This document shows positions 14,641-22,745 of a stretch of 39,347 bases of DNA, in pieces; position 1 is the first letter of the stretch, and each line of letters opens with the position of its first letter. The stretch is from the NCBI GenBank assembly GCA_014879545.1, contig JACSRV010000140.1, positions 1-39,347 of the forward strand, given 5' to 3'. Both the position numbers and the translations under genes were made by a program. The DNA comes from Chitinophagaceae bacterium (GTDB lineage Bacteria; Bacteroidota; Bacteroidia; Chitinophagales; Chitinophagaceae). The notes beneath the pieces are model-generated. The model searched no databases and was not told the origin of the DNA. It saw only the letters and a list, made by a program, of their open reading frames with translations.

Positions 14641-15777
14641 ATGAGTGACATGCCTGTTACGGTACGCCGTTCAATTGAACTTCTTGGTTTGTGCGCGTTG
14701 GGTGTTGTGGTCAATGTGGGGCAAAGTGTCATAATGCCGTTGCTGATGGCGGTTTTCCTGTCGCTGCTCCTATTGCCTGTCCTACGGTGGTTGCGTGCTC
14801 GTCGTGTTCCCGAGGTGATCGCAATTACTTTGTGCATAGTGTTGGTGTTGTTGATAGCATCCGGCATCACGGCGTTTTTGCTGTATCAGATCGGCGGCTT
14901 TCTCAGCGATCTCGACGCCATTCAAACAAACCTTACTGCCCATTGGAATAGCCTCAGCGAGTGGATAAGCGCTAAGACGCACTTCACCATGAAGCAGCAG
15001 ATGGCGCTCATAAAGCAGCAGGGCACCGGCCTCTCTGAAAACATCTCAGGTTATTTCCGCGATGCCTTCAGCTCAGTTAGTAATATTTTTATCTTCCTGG
15101 GTTTGTTACCGATTTATATCTTCCTCATTCTCTATTACCGCAATCTCCTCATTCATTTCATCTACATGTGGTTTGATGAGACACAGCACCAGCGGGTGAA
15201 AGAAGTGGTGCGCGAGACGGAGGTGATAGTTAAGTATTACTTGCTGGGCCTGCTCATTCAGATCACTTACCTCACAGTATTGTTGGGGGGCATACTGTTG
15301 TTGTTCGGCATACAGCACGCTATTCTCATCGGTGTCACTTTTGCCATTCTTAACCTCATTCCCTATGTAGGTGCACTCATCGGAAACCTTATAGGAGTGC
15401 TGCTCACACTCACTACATCGCAGGAGCTGTGGCAGATATGGGCTGTGCTTGGCACTATTGCATTTGTTCAGTTTTTGGATAACAACATACTTATGCCCCG
15501 CATTGTAGGCTCTAAAGTGCGTATCAACGCGCTCGTGAGTATTGTGGGCATTGTGCTGGGTGGCGCGCTTGCCGACATCTCAGGCATGATCTTGTCCATA
15601 CCTGTTATGGCAGTGCTGAAGATCATTTTCGATAAGTCGCGTCATATGCGTCAGTGGGGACTCTTGCTGGGTGATACACGCCCCGAGCCGGCCTTGGGTG
15701 AGCACATAACACAGGTGAGGCAGGAGTTGGAGCGGCGCCATGACGATGAAATAGATAAGAGACTCCTTGACGATTGA
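14641..15777 (+). CDS. AI-2E family transporter / permease (PerM-like)
   Basis: A 378-residue polytopic membrane protein of the AI-2E exporter (formerly UPF0118, PerM/YdiK) family, with 7-8 membrane segments. Two hydrophobic hairpins at the N-terminus ('VVNVGQSVIMPLLMAVFLSL') are followed by a soluble segment (about 95-140), then 'IFLGLLPIYIFLILYYRNLL'. The conserved C-terminal core reads 'ILNLIPYVGALIGNLIGVLL' and 'LDNNILMPRIVGSKVRINAL'. Family members export autoinducer-2 or other small solutes or ions, but specificity is mostly untested. The tail is charged. It stands alone or heads a unit with the NTF2-like gene 33 bases downstream. Confidence 0.88.
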   Translation: MSDMPVTVRRSIELLGLCALGVVVNVGQSVIMPLLMAVFLSLLLLPVLRWLRARRVPEVIAITLCIVLVLLIASGITAFLLYQIGGFLSDLDAIQTNLTAHWNSLSEWISAKTHFTMKQQMALIKQQGTGLSENISGYFRDAFSSVSNIFIFLGLLPIYIFLILYYRNLLIHFIYMWFDETQHQRVKEVVRETEVIVKYYLLGLLIQITYLTVLLGGILLLFGIQHAILIGVTFAILNLIPYVGALIGNLIGVLLTLTTSQELWQIWAVLGTIAFVQFLDNNILMPRIVGSKVRINALVSIVGIVLGGALADISGMILSIPVMAVLKIIFDKSRHMRQWGLLLGDTRPEPALGEHITQVRQELERRHDDEIDKRLLDD

Positions 15778-15810
15778 GACAGTCTGAAATTACGTACATA
15801 TCAACTGATT

Positions 15811-16224
15811 ATGGAACCAAGACATCCGTTGCCTCCATTTACCGAGGAGACTGCCAAACAGAAAATACAGATGGCGGAAGACGCCTGGAACAGCAAAGAC
15901 CCGGAGCGTGTCTCCAAAGCGTACACACCCGACAGCGAGTGGCGCAATCGCAACGTTTTCTTGCGTGGCCGCGACGAGATCATCGCCTTTCTGAAAGACA
16001 AATGGGCGAAGGAACAGGACTATAAACTTAAGAAGGAATACTGGGCACACACCGGCAATCGGATAGCCGTGCGCTTTGAGTATGAATATCACAACGATGC
16101 CGGTCAATGGTTCCGTGCGTATGGAAACGAGAATTGGGAGTTTGACGAGAATGGCTATATGGCAAAACGCTTCGCCAGCATCAACGACCTTCCTATTGAC
16201 GAGAAAGACAGGAAGTTCCGCTAG
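15811..16224 (+). CDS. DUF1348 / NTF2-like (SnoaL fold) protein
   Basis: A 137-residue soluble alpha+beta-barrel protein of the nuclear-transport-factor-2-like superfamily, DUF1348 subgroup. Typical stretches: '[20 protein letters not shown]', then '[20 protein letters not shown]', '[18 protein letters not shown]' and '[11 protein letters not shown]'. It is full length for the group. Catalytic function is not established, and the cone-shaped pocket may bind a small hydrophobic ligand. Its stop codon shares the palindromic CTAG with the stop of the convergent CDF gene, so the two genes overlap by 4 bases. Confidence 0.85.
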   Translation: MEPRHPLPPFTEETAKQKIQMAEDAWNSKDPERVSKAYTPDSEWRNRNVFLRGRDEIIAFLKDKWAKEQDYKLKKEYWAHTGNRIAVRFEYEYHNDAGQWFRAYGNENWEFDENGYMAKRFASINDLPIDEKDRKFR

Positions 16225-17198
16225 CCCTTCCCGTGTTTGGCATCAGCCCATACATTTTCCGTATTCCATTCCAGCTGTTCTGCAAATGGCTCTTTGCGTT
16301 CGGGGCAGTCCTGCATGCTGCACAATCGGCACTGGTAGTGCATGCAGCTATCTATGTGAATGAACAATTCCACTCGGTTACTGAAGTGCGATTGTATCAG
16401 CGTTTCAAGTGCGTGTATCTCTCGGTCGGCATCTTCCACCTTTTGATACCAGGGCAGCGTGAGGTGGGCATCTATGTGCAGTAGTTCCCCATAGTGTATA
16501 ACACGTAGGTTGTGCAGATCCACCCATTGTGCCTTGCGGTTTTTCTGCAACAGATCTATCACTTTCGCCAGTGTGCCCATATCCATCTCATCCATCATGC
16601 CCGACAGCGATTTTCTCAATACCCTGTATCCTGTCACTATCGTCACTACTGCGAACACCAATGCCACTGCACTATCCAGCCATGGGTACTTCCCGTTCGT
16701 TATCAGCAAGAGCCCCACGCCCACAACCACTGCGATGGTAGAGTAGGCATCTGACAGCAGATGACTCCCTGCCGATTCCAGCACCATGCTATGCAGCTTT
16801 TTGCCTTGTCTTACTGCATATTTGCCCGCAGCAAAGTTCAGCGCGCCGGCCCCCGTAACTATCATCAATCCTATGTCAAGGTGCTGGATAGTATGTGGCG
16901 TCATCAGCTGATGTATCGCCTCGTAGATGATCAATAGCCCTGCTACAATGATCAATGTTCCCTCCACAGCTGATGAGATGAATTCTACTTTGCCGTGGCC
17001 ATACGGGTGATTGGTATCGCGTGGCCGCGCCGACATTACCACACTGAAAAGACCCAGAAAACCTGCCACAACGTTCACTATCCCCTCCAGTGCATCGGTC
17101 AGCACAGTCACCGATCCTGTTAGCCACCAGGCCAGCATCTTGCCACCAAACAGCACCACAGACAGTAAAGCAATGTAACGTTGGATCCTTACAGGCAT
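16221..17198 (-). CDS. Cation diffusion facilitator (CDF) metal transporter with Cys-rich tail
   Basis: A 325-residue CDF exporter (proton-coupled divalent metal efflux). It has six membrane segments; the TM2 metal-site region reads '[10 protein letters not shown]' (D35, N42). The loop has '[11 protein letters not shown]', typical of the family, and TM5 '[10 protein letters not shown]' supplies the second half of the site. The TM2 motif is D-A-x-E-x-x-x-N rather than the zinc-type D-A-x-H-x-x-x-D, so iron, manganese or another ion is possible. A cytosolic C-terminal domain ends in a Cys/His-rich segment '[20 protein letters not shown]', likely a metal-sensing extension. A weak TAGTTTTA element lies just upstream. 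Confidence 0.88.
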   Translation of the reverse strand: MPVRIQRYIALLSVVLFGGKMLAWWLTGSVTVLTDALEGIVNVVAGFLGLFSVVMSARPRDTNHPYGHGKVEFISSAVEGTLIIVAGLLIIYEAIHQLMTPHTIQHLDIGLMIVTGAGALNFAAGKYAVRQGKKLHSMVLESAGSHLLSDAYSTIAVVVGVGLLLITNGKYPWLDSAVALVFAVVTIVTGYRVLRKSLSGMMDEMDMGTLAKVIDLLQKNRKAQWVDLHNLRVIHYGELLHIDAHLTLPWYQKVEDADREIHALETLIQSHFSNRVELFIHIDSCMHYQCRLCSMQDCPERKEPFAEQLEWNTENVWADAKHGKG

Positions 17199-17212
17199 CT
17201 TGTAAAACTAAA

Positions 17213-17255
17213 GATCGTTGGGTGGAATATCAAGAGATGTTTCCGCCCAACGATC
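17213..17255 (-). terminator. Hairpin between the CDF and dsbD genes
   Basis: GATCGTTGGG (17213-17222) pairs perfectly with CCCAACGATC (17246-17255), with further GG/CC pairing inside. On the minus strand it follows dsbD by about 18 bases and is followed by CTTTAGTTTTA, so a dsbD terminator is the best reading. It also lies upstream of the CDF start, so attenuation of read-through is possible. Confidence 0.5.
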
Positions 17256-17273
17256 CGTATATGATTTGTACCC

Positions 17274-19382
17274 TTACGGGTGTGTTTCTTTGTACTTGGC
17301 TATTACTCCGTCCAGATGTTTGATGAACTTCGCCACATCAGGGTCGTAACTATATCCCTTTTCTGCCAGTTTATTGCCGTTTTCATCAACAAAGAAGTAG
17401 AACGGCTGTGTGTTTGCTCCGAATTTTGATGCCTGCAGATCAGATATTTTATTGCCCACAGTAATGACTTGTGAGTTCAGGTCTTTAGAGAAATGCTGCT
17501 CGCTTTCAGGCAGGTCCACGCTATTGAAATCGCAATACAATGACGCAATAATAAAGTCTTCCTTGAGCCGTTTTGCAACTTCCGGATCGGACCACACTTC
17601 CCCTTCCATTTTTCGGCAGTTTGCACAATTAATGCCTGTAAAGTCAAGCAGCACGGGTTTCTTCAGGGCTTTGGACGCCGCCAACGCTTCTTCATAATCA
17701 AAGAAAGTTACCAGGCCAAGCTTTTTTACTACATAGGGCTCGTTTGGCTTCAGTTCCTTGACATACTTTACTGGGCGTATTCCTCCTATATCTTCCGAAT
17801 GTTCACTGGCACTACCACCTCCACCAAACGAGTCGAAGGTGCCGGGAGGCGGCAGGAATGCGCTCATGCCATTCAGCGGTGCGCCCCACATACCCGGCAA
17901 CAGGTAGGTTGCGAACGTGAACGAGATAATAGCCATGAACAATTTGAAGATGGATACATACTCTTGTCCATACAGATTCTTTGCCGGAGCGTCATCGTGC
18001 GACAGTTTCAGTTTGCCCAGCAGGTAGAAGCCAAGCAGCAACGATATCACTATCCAGCAGGCAATGAATATCTCCCTGTCCAGCAGGCGCCATCCCTGTG
18101 CCAGATCAGCATTTGAAAGGAATTTCAATGCCAGCATCAGTTCCAGGAATCCCAGCACCACTTTCACCTGGTTAAGCCAGCCGCCCGATGATGCCATTTT
18201 ATTCAGCATGCCCGGGAATATCGCAAACAATGCAAATGGCAATGCCAGACCTATTGAGAATCCGAACATACCAACGGCCGGGCCCGCAATACCGCCCTTG
18301 CCCGCCAACACCAGCAATGGTCCTACTATAGGGCCTGTACACGAGAACGATACAATAGCCAGCGTGAGCGCCATGAAGAAGATGCCACCAAAGCTGCCTA
18401 CACCTGCCTTGGAGTCGGTCTTACTGGTCCACGAAGACGGAAGTGTTATCTCAAACGCTCCCAGGAAGGAGATACCGAACAGCACGAAGATGAAGAAGAA
18501 GAACAGGTTCGCTATCCAGTTGGTAGAAAGGGTATTCAATGCATTAGATCCGAATATGGCAGAGATGGCCACGCCCAGAACCGTAAAGATGATGATGATT
18601 GAAGCCGAATAATACAGCGCGTTCCTGATGCCTTCTTTGCGGGTCTTGCTGCGCTTGGTAAAGAAGCTCACCGTAATAGGTATCATCGAATACACACATG
18701 GCGTTATTACAGCCGCAAGTCCGCCGCCAATAGCCGCGAGGAATAACCACAGCAATGACTTGCTGCCACCTTCCTCTGCAGGTGCTGTATCAGGTGTTGG
18801 TGCTTTTGCCGTATCGGTTGGCGCATTGTTGCTGTTTGTTGCAGCGGCAGTAGCTGTTGAATCAACTTGCGCTGAATCGGCAACTGAAGAATCAGGTGCT
18901 CCGCCGGCATCAGTTACTGTTATAGTAAAGGGAACATTCTTGGGCGGAAGGCACATTTTATCGTCGCACACCTGGTAGGTATAAATGCCCTTGATGGTGG
19001 TGTTGCGCGCTATCGTCAGTTTCTGTGTGTAGTCTACATTGTCGTGAAAGTAGGTAACAATGCCGTCCACGCCATCCATGGGGCCGGTGATGTTGTGTCC
19101 TTTTTCTTTCACTTTCCCAGACACTGTGAAATCCGCAGTCTTCCTGAATTTGAATTCAGGTGGTATCTGCAGTCCGTCACCACCCGGTGTCAACGACCAA
19201 ATATGCCATCCTTTTGCCAGTTTCAGGTGAAAGGTCACCTCATATTCGTTACCCTGAATCTTTTTCGTTTCTATCTGCCACGTGGTAGGGTCCTTGGTTA
19301 TCTGCGCTATTGCGCTGCCTGCGCCCCACAGGCACATCATGGCTATCAGCAGTATTTTGGTCAGCTTCGTCATACTTGACAT
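17274..19382 (-). CDS. dsbD: Thiol:disulfide interchange protein DsbD
   Basis: A 702-residue DsbD that carries electrons from cytosolic thioredoxin across the inner membrane to periplasmic thiol proteins. Signal peptide 1-26. N-terminal DsbD-alpha domain (about 27-157) with the redox pair C139/C144 ('YQVCDDKMCLPP'). Ser/Thr/Ala/Pro-rich linker (about 160-205). Transmembrane domain of 8 or so helices with C229 ('TPCVYSMIP') and C348 ('SFSCTGPIVG'). C-terminal thioredoxin domain (about 545-700) with CANC at 586-589 ('GINCANCRKME'). All three redox pairs are intact. The gene is preceded, 54 bases upstream, by a stand-alone copy of its own N-terminal domain. M4 is an alternative start. Confidence 0.93.
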   Translation of the reverse strand: MSSMTKLTKILLIAMMCLWGAGSAIAQITKDPTTWQIETKKIQGNEYEVTFHLKLAKGWHIWSLTPGGDGLQIPPEFKFRKTADFTVSGKVKEKGHNITGPMDGVDGIVTYFHDNVDYTQKLTIARNTTIKGIYTYQVCDDKMCLPPKNVPFTITVTDAGGAPDSSVADSAQVDSTATAAATNSNNAPTDTAKAPTPDTAPAEEGGSKSLLWLFLAAIGGGLAAVITPCVYSMIPITVSFFTKRSKTRKEGIRNALYYSASIIIIFTVLGVAISAIFGSNALNTLSTNWIANLFFFFIFVLFGISFLGAFEITLPSSWTSKTDSKAGVGSFGGIFFMALTLAIVSFSCTGPIVGPLLVLAGKGGIAGPAVGMFGFSIGLALPFALFAIFPGMLNKMASSGGWLNQVKVVLGFLELMLALKFLSNADLAQGWRLLDREIFIACWIVISLLLGFYLLGKLKLSHDDAPAKNLYGQEYVSIFKLFMAIISFTFATYLLPGMWGAPLNGMSAFLPPPGTFDSFGGGGSASEHSEDIGGIRPVKYVKELKPNEPYVVKKLGLVTFFDYEEALAASKALKKPVLLDFTGINCANCRKMEGEVWSDPEVAKRLKEDFIIASLYCDFNSVDLPESEQHFSKDLNSQVITVGNKISDLQASKFGANTQPFYFFVDENGNKLAEKGYSYDPDVAKFIKHLDGVIAKYKETHP

Positions 19383-19436
19383 CTTCTTTTTCCTTTGTTA
19401 CTAAGGGCTTTTCTTCAGCAGGGTCTCCCCTCACTA

Positions 19437-19895
19437 TTACTTGATCACAAATTCAAAACTTTTGTCCACCGGTGCAAGGCATTGCTTATCATCGCATACC
19501 TGATAGGTGTGTTTGCCGGTTATTTTGGTCGGGCCCTTCACTACAACGTCCTGCACATAATCTATCTGACCGCTCAGGTACGTCACTTTGCCATCCACCC
19601 CATCCATAAGGGTAGTGGTGGCTTTCCCGTTCTCTTTCAGCCCCTTCACCTGTACCTTGTCGTTCTTGTCTATCCTGAATTCAGGCACTATCTGAAAGCC
19701 ATCTCCTCCCGGATGTAACGACCATATATGCCACCCGCTTTTCAGGTTCAGGTGATAGATCAGCTGATACTCTGTAGCCGATTTTTTCTTCAATTCATAC
19801 TTCCAGGTGGTCGGGTCTCCTGTTTGTGCATATCCCATCACACCTGCAAGAGAAAGTGCTGTTGAAAAGGCAAGATTGCGGAGGGTTGTTATCAT
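19437..19895 (-). CDS. Stand-alone DsbD N-terminal-domain protein
   Basis: A 152-residue exported protein: signal peptide (about 1-24, ending 'VMGYAQ') and a single DsbD-alpha immunoglobulin-like domain. It closely resembles residues 30-155 of the neighbouring DsbD: shared blocks include 'GWHIWSL-PGGDG-QI-PEF', 'MDGVDG-VTY' and 'TYQVCDDK-CL'. The redox pair is kept (C134/C139). It probably shuttles electrons in the periplasm as a soluble nDsbD-like reductase, or fine-tunes DsbD output. It is almost certainly a tandem duplication of the first domain of dsbD and lies in the same operon. Confidence 0.85.
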   Translation of the reverse strand: MITTLRNLAFSTALSLAGVMGYAQTGDPTTWKYELKKKSATEYQLIYHLNLKSGWHIWSLHPGGDGFQIVPEFRIDKNDKVQVKGLKENGKATTTLMDGVDGKVTYLSGQIDYVQDVVVKGPTKITGKHTYQVCDDKQCLAPVDKSFEFVIK

Positions 19896-20040
19896 TTTTA
19901 CGCGTTTTGCAATATATAAGACAGTGCAATATAGTTTTCCTGATGGGTAAATTCAGTCATATAGCCGTCTTTTTAACGTTTGTTTTGTATCAGCACAGGT
20001 CCGGTGTGCCACAGTTTTTTCCGTATCCGGGTTTATACTA

Positions 20041-20075
20041 TACATCAATGAGCCGATATACGGCTCATTGATGTA
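20041..20075. terminator. Perfect 15-bp hairpin between nDsbD-like gene and purQ
   Basis: TACATCAATGAGCCG, loop ATATA, CGGCTCATTGATGTA: a perfect 15-bp inverted repeat. It lies downstream of purQ on the minus strand but has no U-tract on that side (TAGTATAAAC follows). A second small hairpin, GACCG-CTTT-CGGTC (20091-20104), lies between it and purQ. It could be a factor-aided terminator, an RNA-stabilising 3' end, or a protein site. Confidence 0.5.
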
Positions 20076-20125
20076 GGTTTTATGAACAGAGACCGCTTTC
20101 GGTCCCGGTTATTATTTCAGACAGA

Positions 20126-20815
20126 TCAGTTGTGGGCCAGCGCCATCAGTATCGCCTTGCCGTCTATGTTGTTCAGCGGCTCCGAGCACGCCCTTTCAGG
20201 GTGGGGCATCATCCCGAACACGTTGCGGCCTGCATTGCAGATACCCGCTATGTTATTCACAGCGCCGTTCGGGTTCGAGTCTATGTGTATCTCTCCCTGC
20301 TCGTTGCAGTAGCGGAAAACTACCTGGTCGTTGTCATGCAGCTGTTTCAGTGTGGCTGCATCGGCATAATAGCGTCCTTCACCATGTGCCACCGGTATTT
20401 TCAGCGCCTTTGCACCCACGGCCGCGCCAATGCGGTTGTTGGTGCTTTCGCTCTTGATATATACGTTTTTGCACGTGAATTTCTGATGGTCGTTCTGCAG
20501 CAGTGCGCCTGGAAGCAATCCCGCTTCGCACAGTATCTGAAAACCGTTGCACACACCCAGCACCTTGCCACCGCGGTTGGCGAATTCTATCACCTGCTCC
20601 ATCAGCGGACTGAACCTTGCCAATGCACCGCACCGCAGATAGTCGCCGTATGAAAAGCCGCCCGGAAGCACTATACAGTCGTTGGTCGAGAACATGCTCA
20701 GGTCACGGTCTTTGTGCCAAAGCATCACTGTTTCTTGTTTCAGATCGTCTCTCAGTGCGTGCATCATGTCGCGGTCACAGTTCGAGCCGGGGAAAACGAT
20801 AATACCGAATTTCAT
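20126..20815 (-). CDS. purQ: Phosphoribosylformylglycinamidine synthase subunit PurQ
   Basis: A 229-residue class I glutamine amidotransferase. It releases ammonia from glutamine for FGAM synthesis in de novo purine synthesis, working with PurL and PurS. The triad is visible: nucleophile C89 in 'VLGVCNGFQIL', and H205/E207 in 'MMPHPERAC'. 'FPGSNCDRDM' and 'VLPGGFSYGDYLRCGALA' are PurQ hallmarks. Presence of a separate PurQ implies a small-type PurL elsewhere in the genome, not the fused PurL. The gene starts 6 bases after the DUF6427 stop, so the two form an operon. Confidence 0.96.
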   Translation of the reverse strand: MKFGIIVFPGSNCDRDMMHALRDDLKQETVMLWHKDRDLSMFSTNDCIVLPGGFSYGDYLRCGALARFSPLMEQVIEFANRGGKVLGVCNGFQILCEAGLLPGALLQNDHQKFTCKNVYIKSESTNNRIGAAVGAKALKIPVAHGEGRYYADAATLKQLHDNDQVVFRYCNEQGEIHIDSNPNGAVNNIAGICNAGRNVFGMMPHPERACSEPLNNIDGKAILMALAHN

Positions 20816-20821
20816 TGAAGG

Positions 20822-21805
20822 TCATTTGCCTGCCCAAAGGCAGAATAAGAGTAATAAAAGAGAAAAATAAAAGATAAAATTACTAAACCGTTTGTTCTTT
20901 TCAAGCAAAAGCCCGTGAGATATAATTATGCTTAATCCGGGCATGGCTATCAGCCACGTGCTTTTTATAGCCACATCGGTAATGATAGCCACCAAAAGTG
21001 ATATGATCAGGTAAAATGATATGGCTGTCCAGTCGCGGCGCACATATATATTACTGAGCGCCACATTCTCCTGCATTGCATATACGCCTGTTCCCAGTAA
21101 TATGATGATACCAGCTATAGTGACGATCAGGTAAAAAGGCGAAACTACGTTTGAAGAAAGCGATACACCAACATGTGGCCACTGTTGCAGCAGATAGAAC
21201 CTGTCCACCAGAAATAAGATACATACCAGAAAATATAACGGAGTGATGTAACCCATCAATGCCACGCTCCATTCTCCCAGATTAAACGGCCGGAACATCA
21301 CCATGCCCACTGTCAGCAGCAAAAAGAACGCCAGTAACGAGAATTGGAACAGTGCTGCTGTACATAGCAGGAACCCTGCATTATAGATCAGCTTTCGGGG
21401 TTGCGTCGTTTGTGTGAAGCTGAACATGACATCCACTGCACCCAACAGCAGTGTATTCAGTACCATCGTCTCATTAAAGAAATTGAACGGCTGATAAAGC
21501 GATGTCAGTAGCAAAAATACAAAGGCAGGTATATATGTGTTTCTTGGAAACAGTTTGTGCCGCGATGCAATGTCTTTTATATATAGAGACTGCAGGAACA
21601 ATACCGTGATCCCCAGCAGCGTGTAGGCAAACGAACTGTGCCTGAACACAACGTCTATGGCCCGCAGCATATAGTTATACAGAAAATGCCCTGCTACCGG
21701 TGTGGGTGCTACAGGGTGCAGCAGCGCCTCTATCTTCACAACAATAGCGAAGAGAAATAGTACCAATACCGTAAAGGGGCTGTTGTTTCTGAATAACCGG
21801 AGCAC
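20822..21805 (-). CDS. DUF6427 family polytopic membrane protein
   Basis: A 327-residue inner-membrane protein with about 9-10 hydrophobic segments and few charged residues. The opening 'LFRNNSPFTVLVLFLFAIVV' and the central 'LYQPFNFFNETMVLNTLLLG' followed later by 'MFRPFNLGEWSVALMGYITP' resemble DUF6427, a Bacteroidota family without a known reaction. The start codon is GTG (21803-21805), the reverse complement of CAC. A TACCTTCG element lies 15 bases upstream. It is followed after 6 bases by purQ. No conserved catalytic motif is visible to me. Confidence 0.75.
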   Translation of the reverse strand: MLRLFRNNSPFTVLVLFLFAIVVKIEALLHPVAPTPVAGHFLYNYMLRAIDVVFRHSSFAYTLLGITVLFLQSLYIKDIASRHKLFPRNTYIPAFVFLLLTSLYQPFNFFNETMVLNTLLLGAVDVMFSFTQTTQPRKLIYNAGFLLCTAALFQFSLLAFFLLLTVGMVMFRPFNLGEWSVALMGYITPLYFLVCILFLVDRFYLLQQWPHVGVSLSSNVVSPFYLIVTIAGIIILLGTGVYAMQENVALSNIYVRRDWTAISFYLIISLLVAIITDVAIKSTWLIAMPGLSIIISHGLLLEKNKRFSNFIFYFSLLLLLFCLWAGK

Positions 21806-21820
21806 GCTCTGATTTTGCAG

Positions 21821-21828
21821 CGAAGGTA
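21821..21828 (-). promoter_or_regulatory. Possible -7 element (TACCTTCG) for the DUF6427-purQ operon
   Basis: The minus strand reads TACCTTCG, one base off TAnnTTTG, 15 bases before the GTG. A short palindrome CACCTTT-A-AAAGGTG (21841-21855) lies just upstream and could be a regulator site. Confidence 0.35.
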
Positions 21829-21991
21829 AGCAGTCTCAGGCACCTTTAAAAGGTGGTTTGCTCCACGATGTGGATAAATATAAAATGGCAGCATAACCCG
21901 GTTCGCAGCTTGGTTTAGTACATAAAATTCACCAAAACAATATATGATGGCCCGCTAAGGTCGCAGCCTGTTTTCTCGTCTTTAACTGCAA

Positions 21992-21999
21992 TATCTTTG
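21992..21999 (+). promoter_or_regulatory. -7 element (TATCTTTG) abutting the 22004 gene
   Basis: TATCTTTG is a perfect TAnnTTTG ending 4 bases before the ATG at 22004. Transcription would start about on the A of the ATG, which predicts a leaderless mRNA. Confidence 0.5.
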
Positions 22000-22003
22000 T
22001 TGT

Positions 22004-22648
22004 ATGTACCCTCTACGCCGCATTATTATCATCATTCTTACGTTGCTCCCGTGGGCGCTTCATGCTCAGCATCGGGTCGATCAGCCCGAAATTCTGCTCG
22101 TTCAGCTCTCCACCGAGCAGAACCGGCGAACCATGCTTCAGCGCAGCACCAATCCCAAACTCCTCGAGCAACTCAACCGCGATATGAGCGCCATTTACCG
22201 GGTCATACGCAACGACTTTCGTGATCATTTCACATTTTGCCCCGTTTATTACTTCCTCGATACCGACCTTGTTGCTGTGCGCGCCGGCCAATACATAAAT
22301 GTCATCCTGGACAGTGCCGGCCATACGGTGTACCCATCGGCAATAGACGGTAAGAATGTATTGATCGCTGTATATGGCTACGCCCACCACCAGATGCCAC
22401 CCATTGGTCACATCCGCGACAAGGACGGCGCGCATTCTTTCGATACCCGAAAAGGCCGCCGCTGGGTGGTTTACGATACCAATATGGATCAGGTGGCTTA
22501 CACACCGGTGCAGACAACCACCCGTGGTGACAAATGGAGGCCCGGCGCTGATAAACGTTGGTACTATCGCTCGCCCCGGTTTGATATCGAGTATCACCCT
22601 TGTGCAGCAGACCTCGCGGCAACTCTTTACGACCTCGCCCCCCGTTGA
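22004..22648 (+). CDS. Secreted protein of unknown function
   Basis: A 214-residue protein with an N-terminal signal peptide ('RRIIIIILTLLPWALHAQ', cleavage likely after A-Q at about 22). The mature part is soluble, with a helical segment ('QNRRTMLQRSTNPKLLEQLN') and then a mixed region 'FTFCPVYYFLDTDLVAVRAG'. Further on are 'VLIAVYGYAHHQMPP' and 'RRWVVYDTNMDQVAY'. I do not recognise the family. It is probably periplasmic. The signal peptide fixes the start at ATG 22004, which lies immediately behind a promoter -7 element. It is followed by the GltD-like gene after 97 bases. Confidence 0.75.
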   Translation: MYPLRRIIIIILTLLPWALHAQHRVDQPEILLVQLSTEQNRRTMLQRSTNPKLLEQLNRDMSAIYRVIRNDFRDHFTFCPVYYFLDTDLVAVRAGQYINVILDSAGHTVYPSAIDGKNVLIAVYGYAHHQMPPIGHIRDKDGAHSFDTRKGRRWVVYDTNMDQVAYTPVQTTTRGDKWRPGADKRWYYRSPRFDIEYHPCAADLAATLYDLAPR

Positions 22649-22745
22649 TAATGGGTTTATTAATAATTTTCACTATCTTAGAGGTGGTTAACACATAGCG
22701 ACTAGGCATACGTTCCATAAGACTGTTTCAGGATCATAGTAAGTA

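Noticed and set aside
18064-18612. 182-aa plus-strand ORF inside dsbD
   Set aside because: Antisense shadow of the DsbD transmembrane region.
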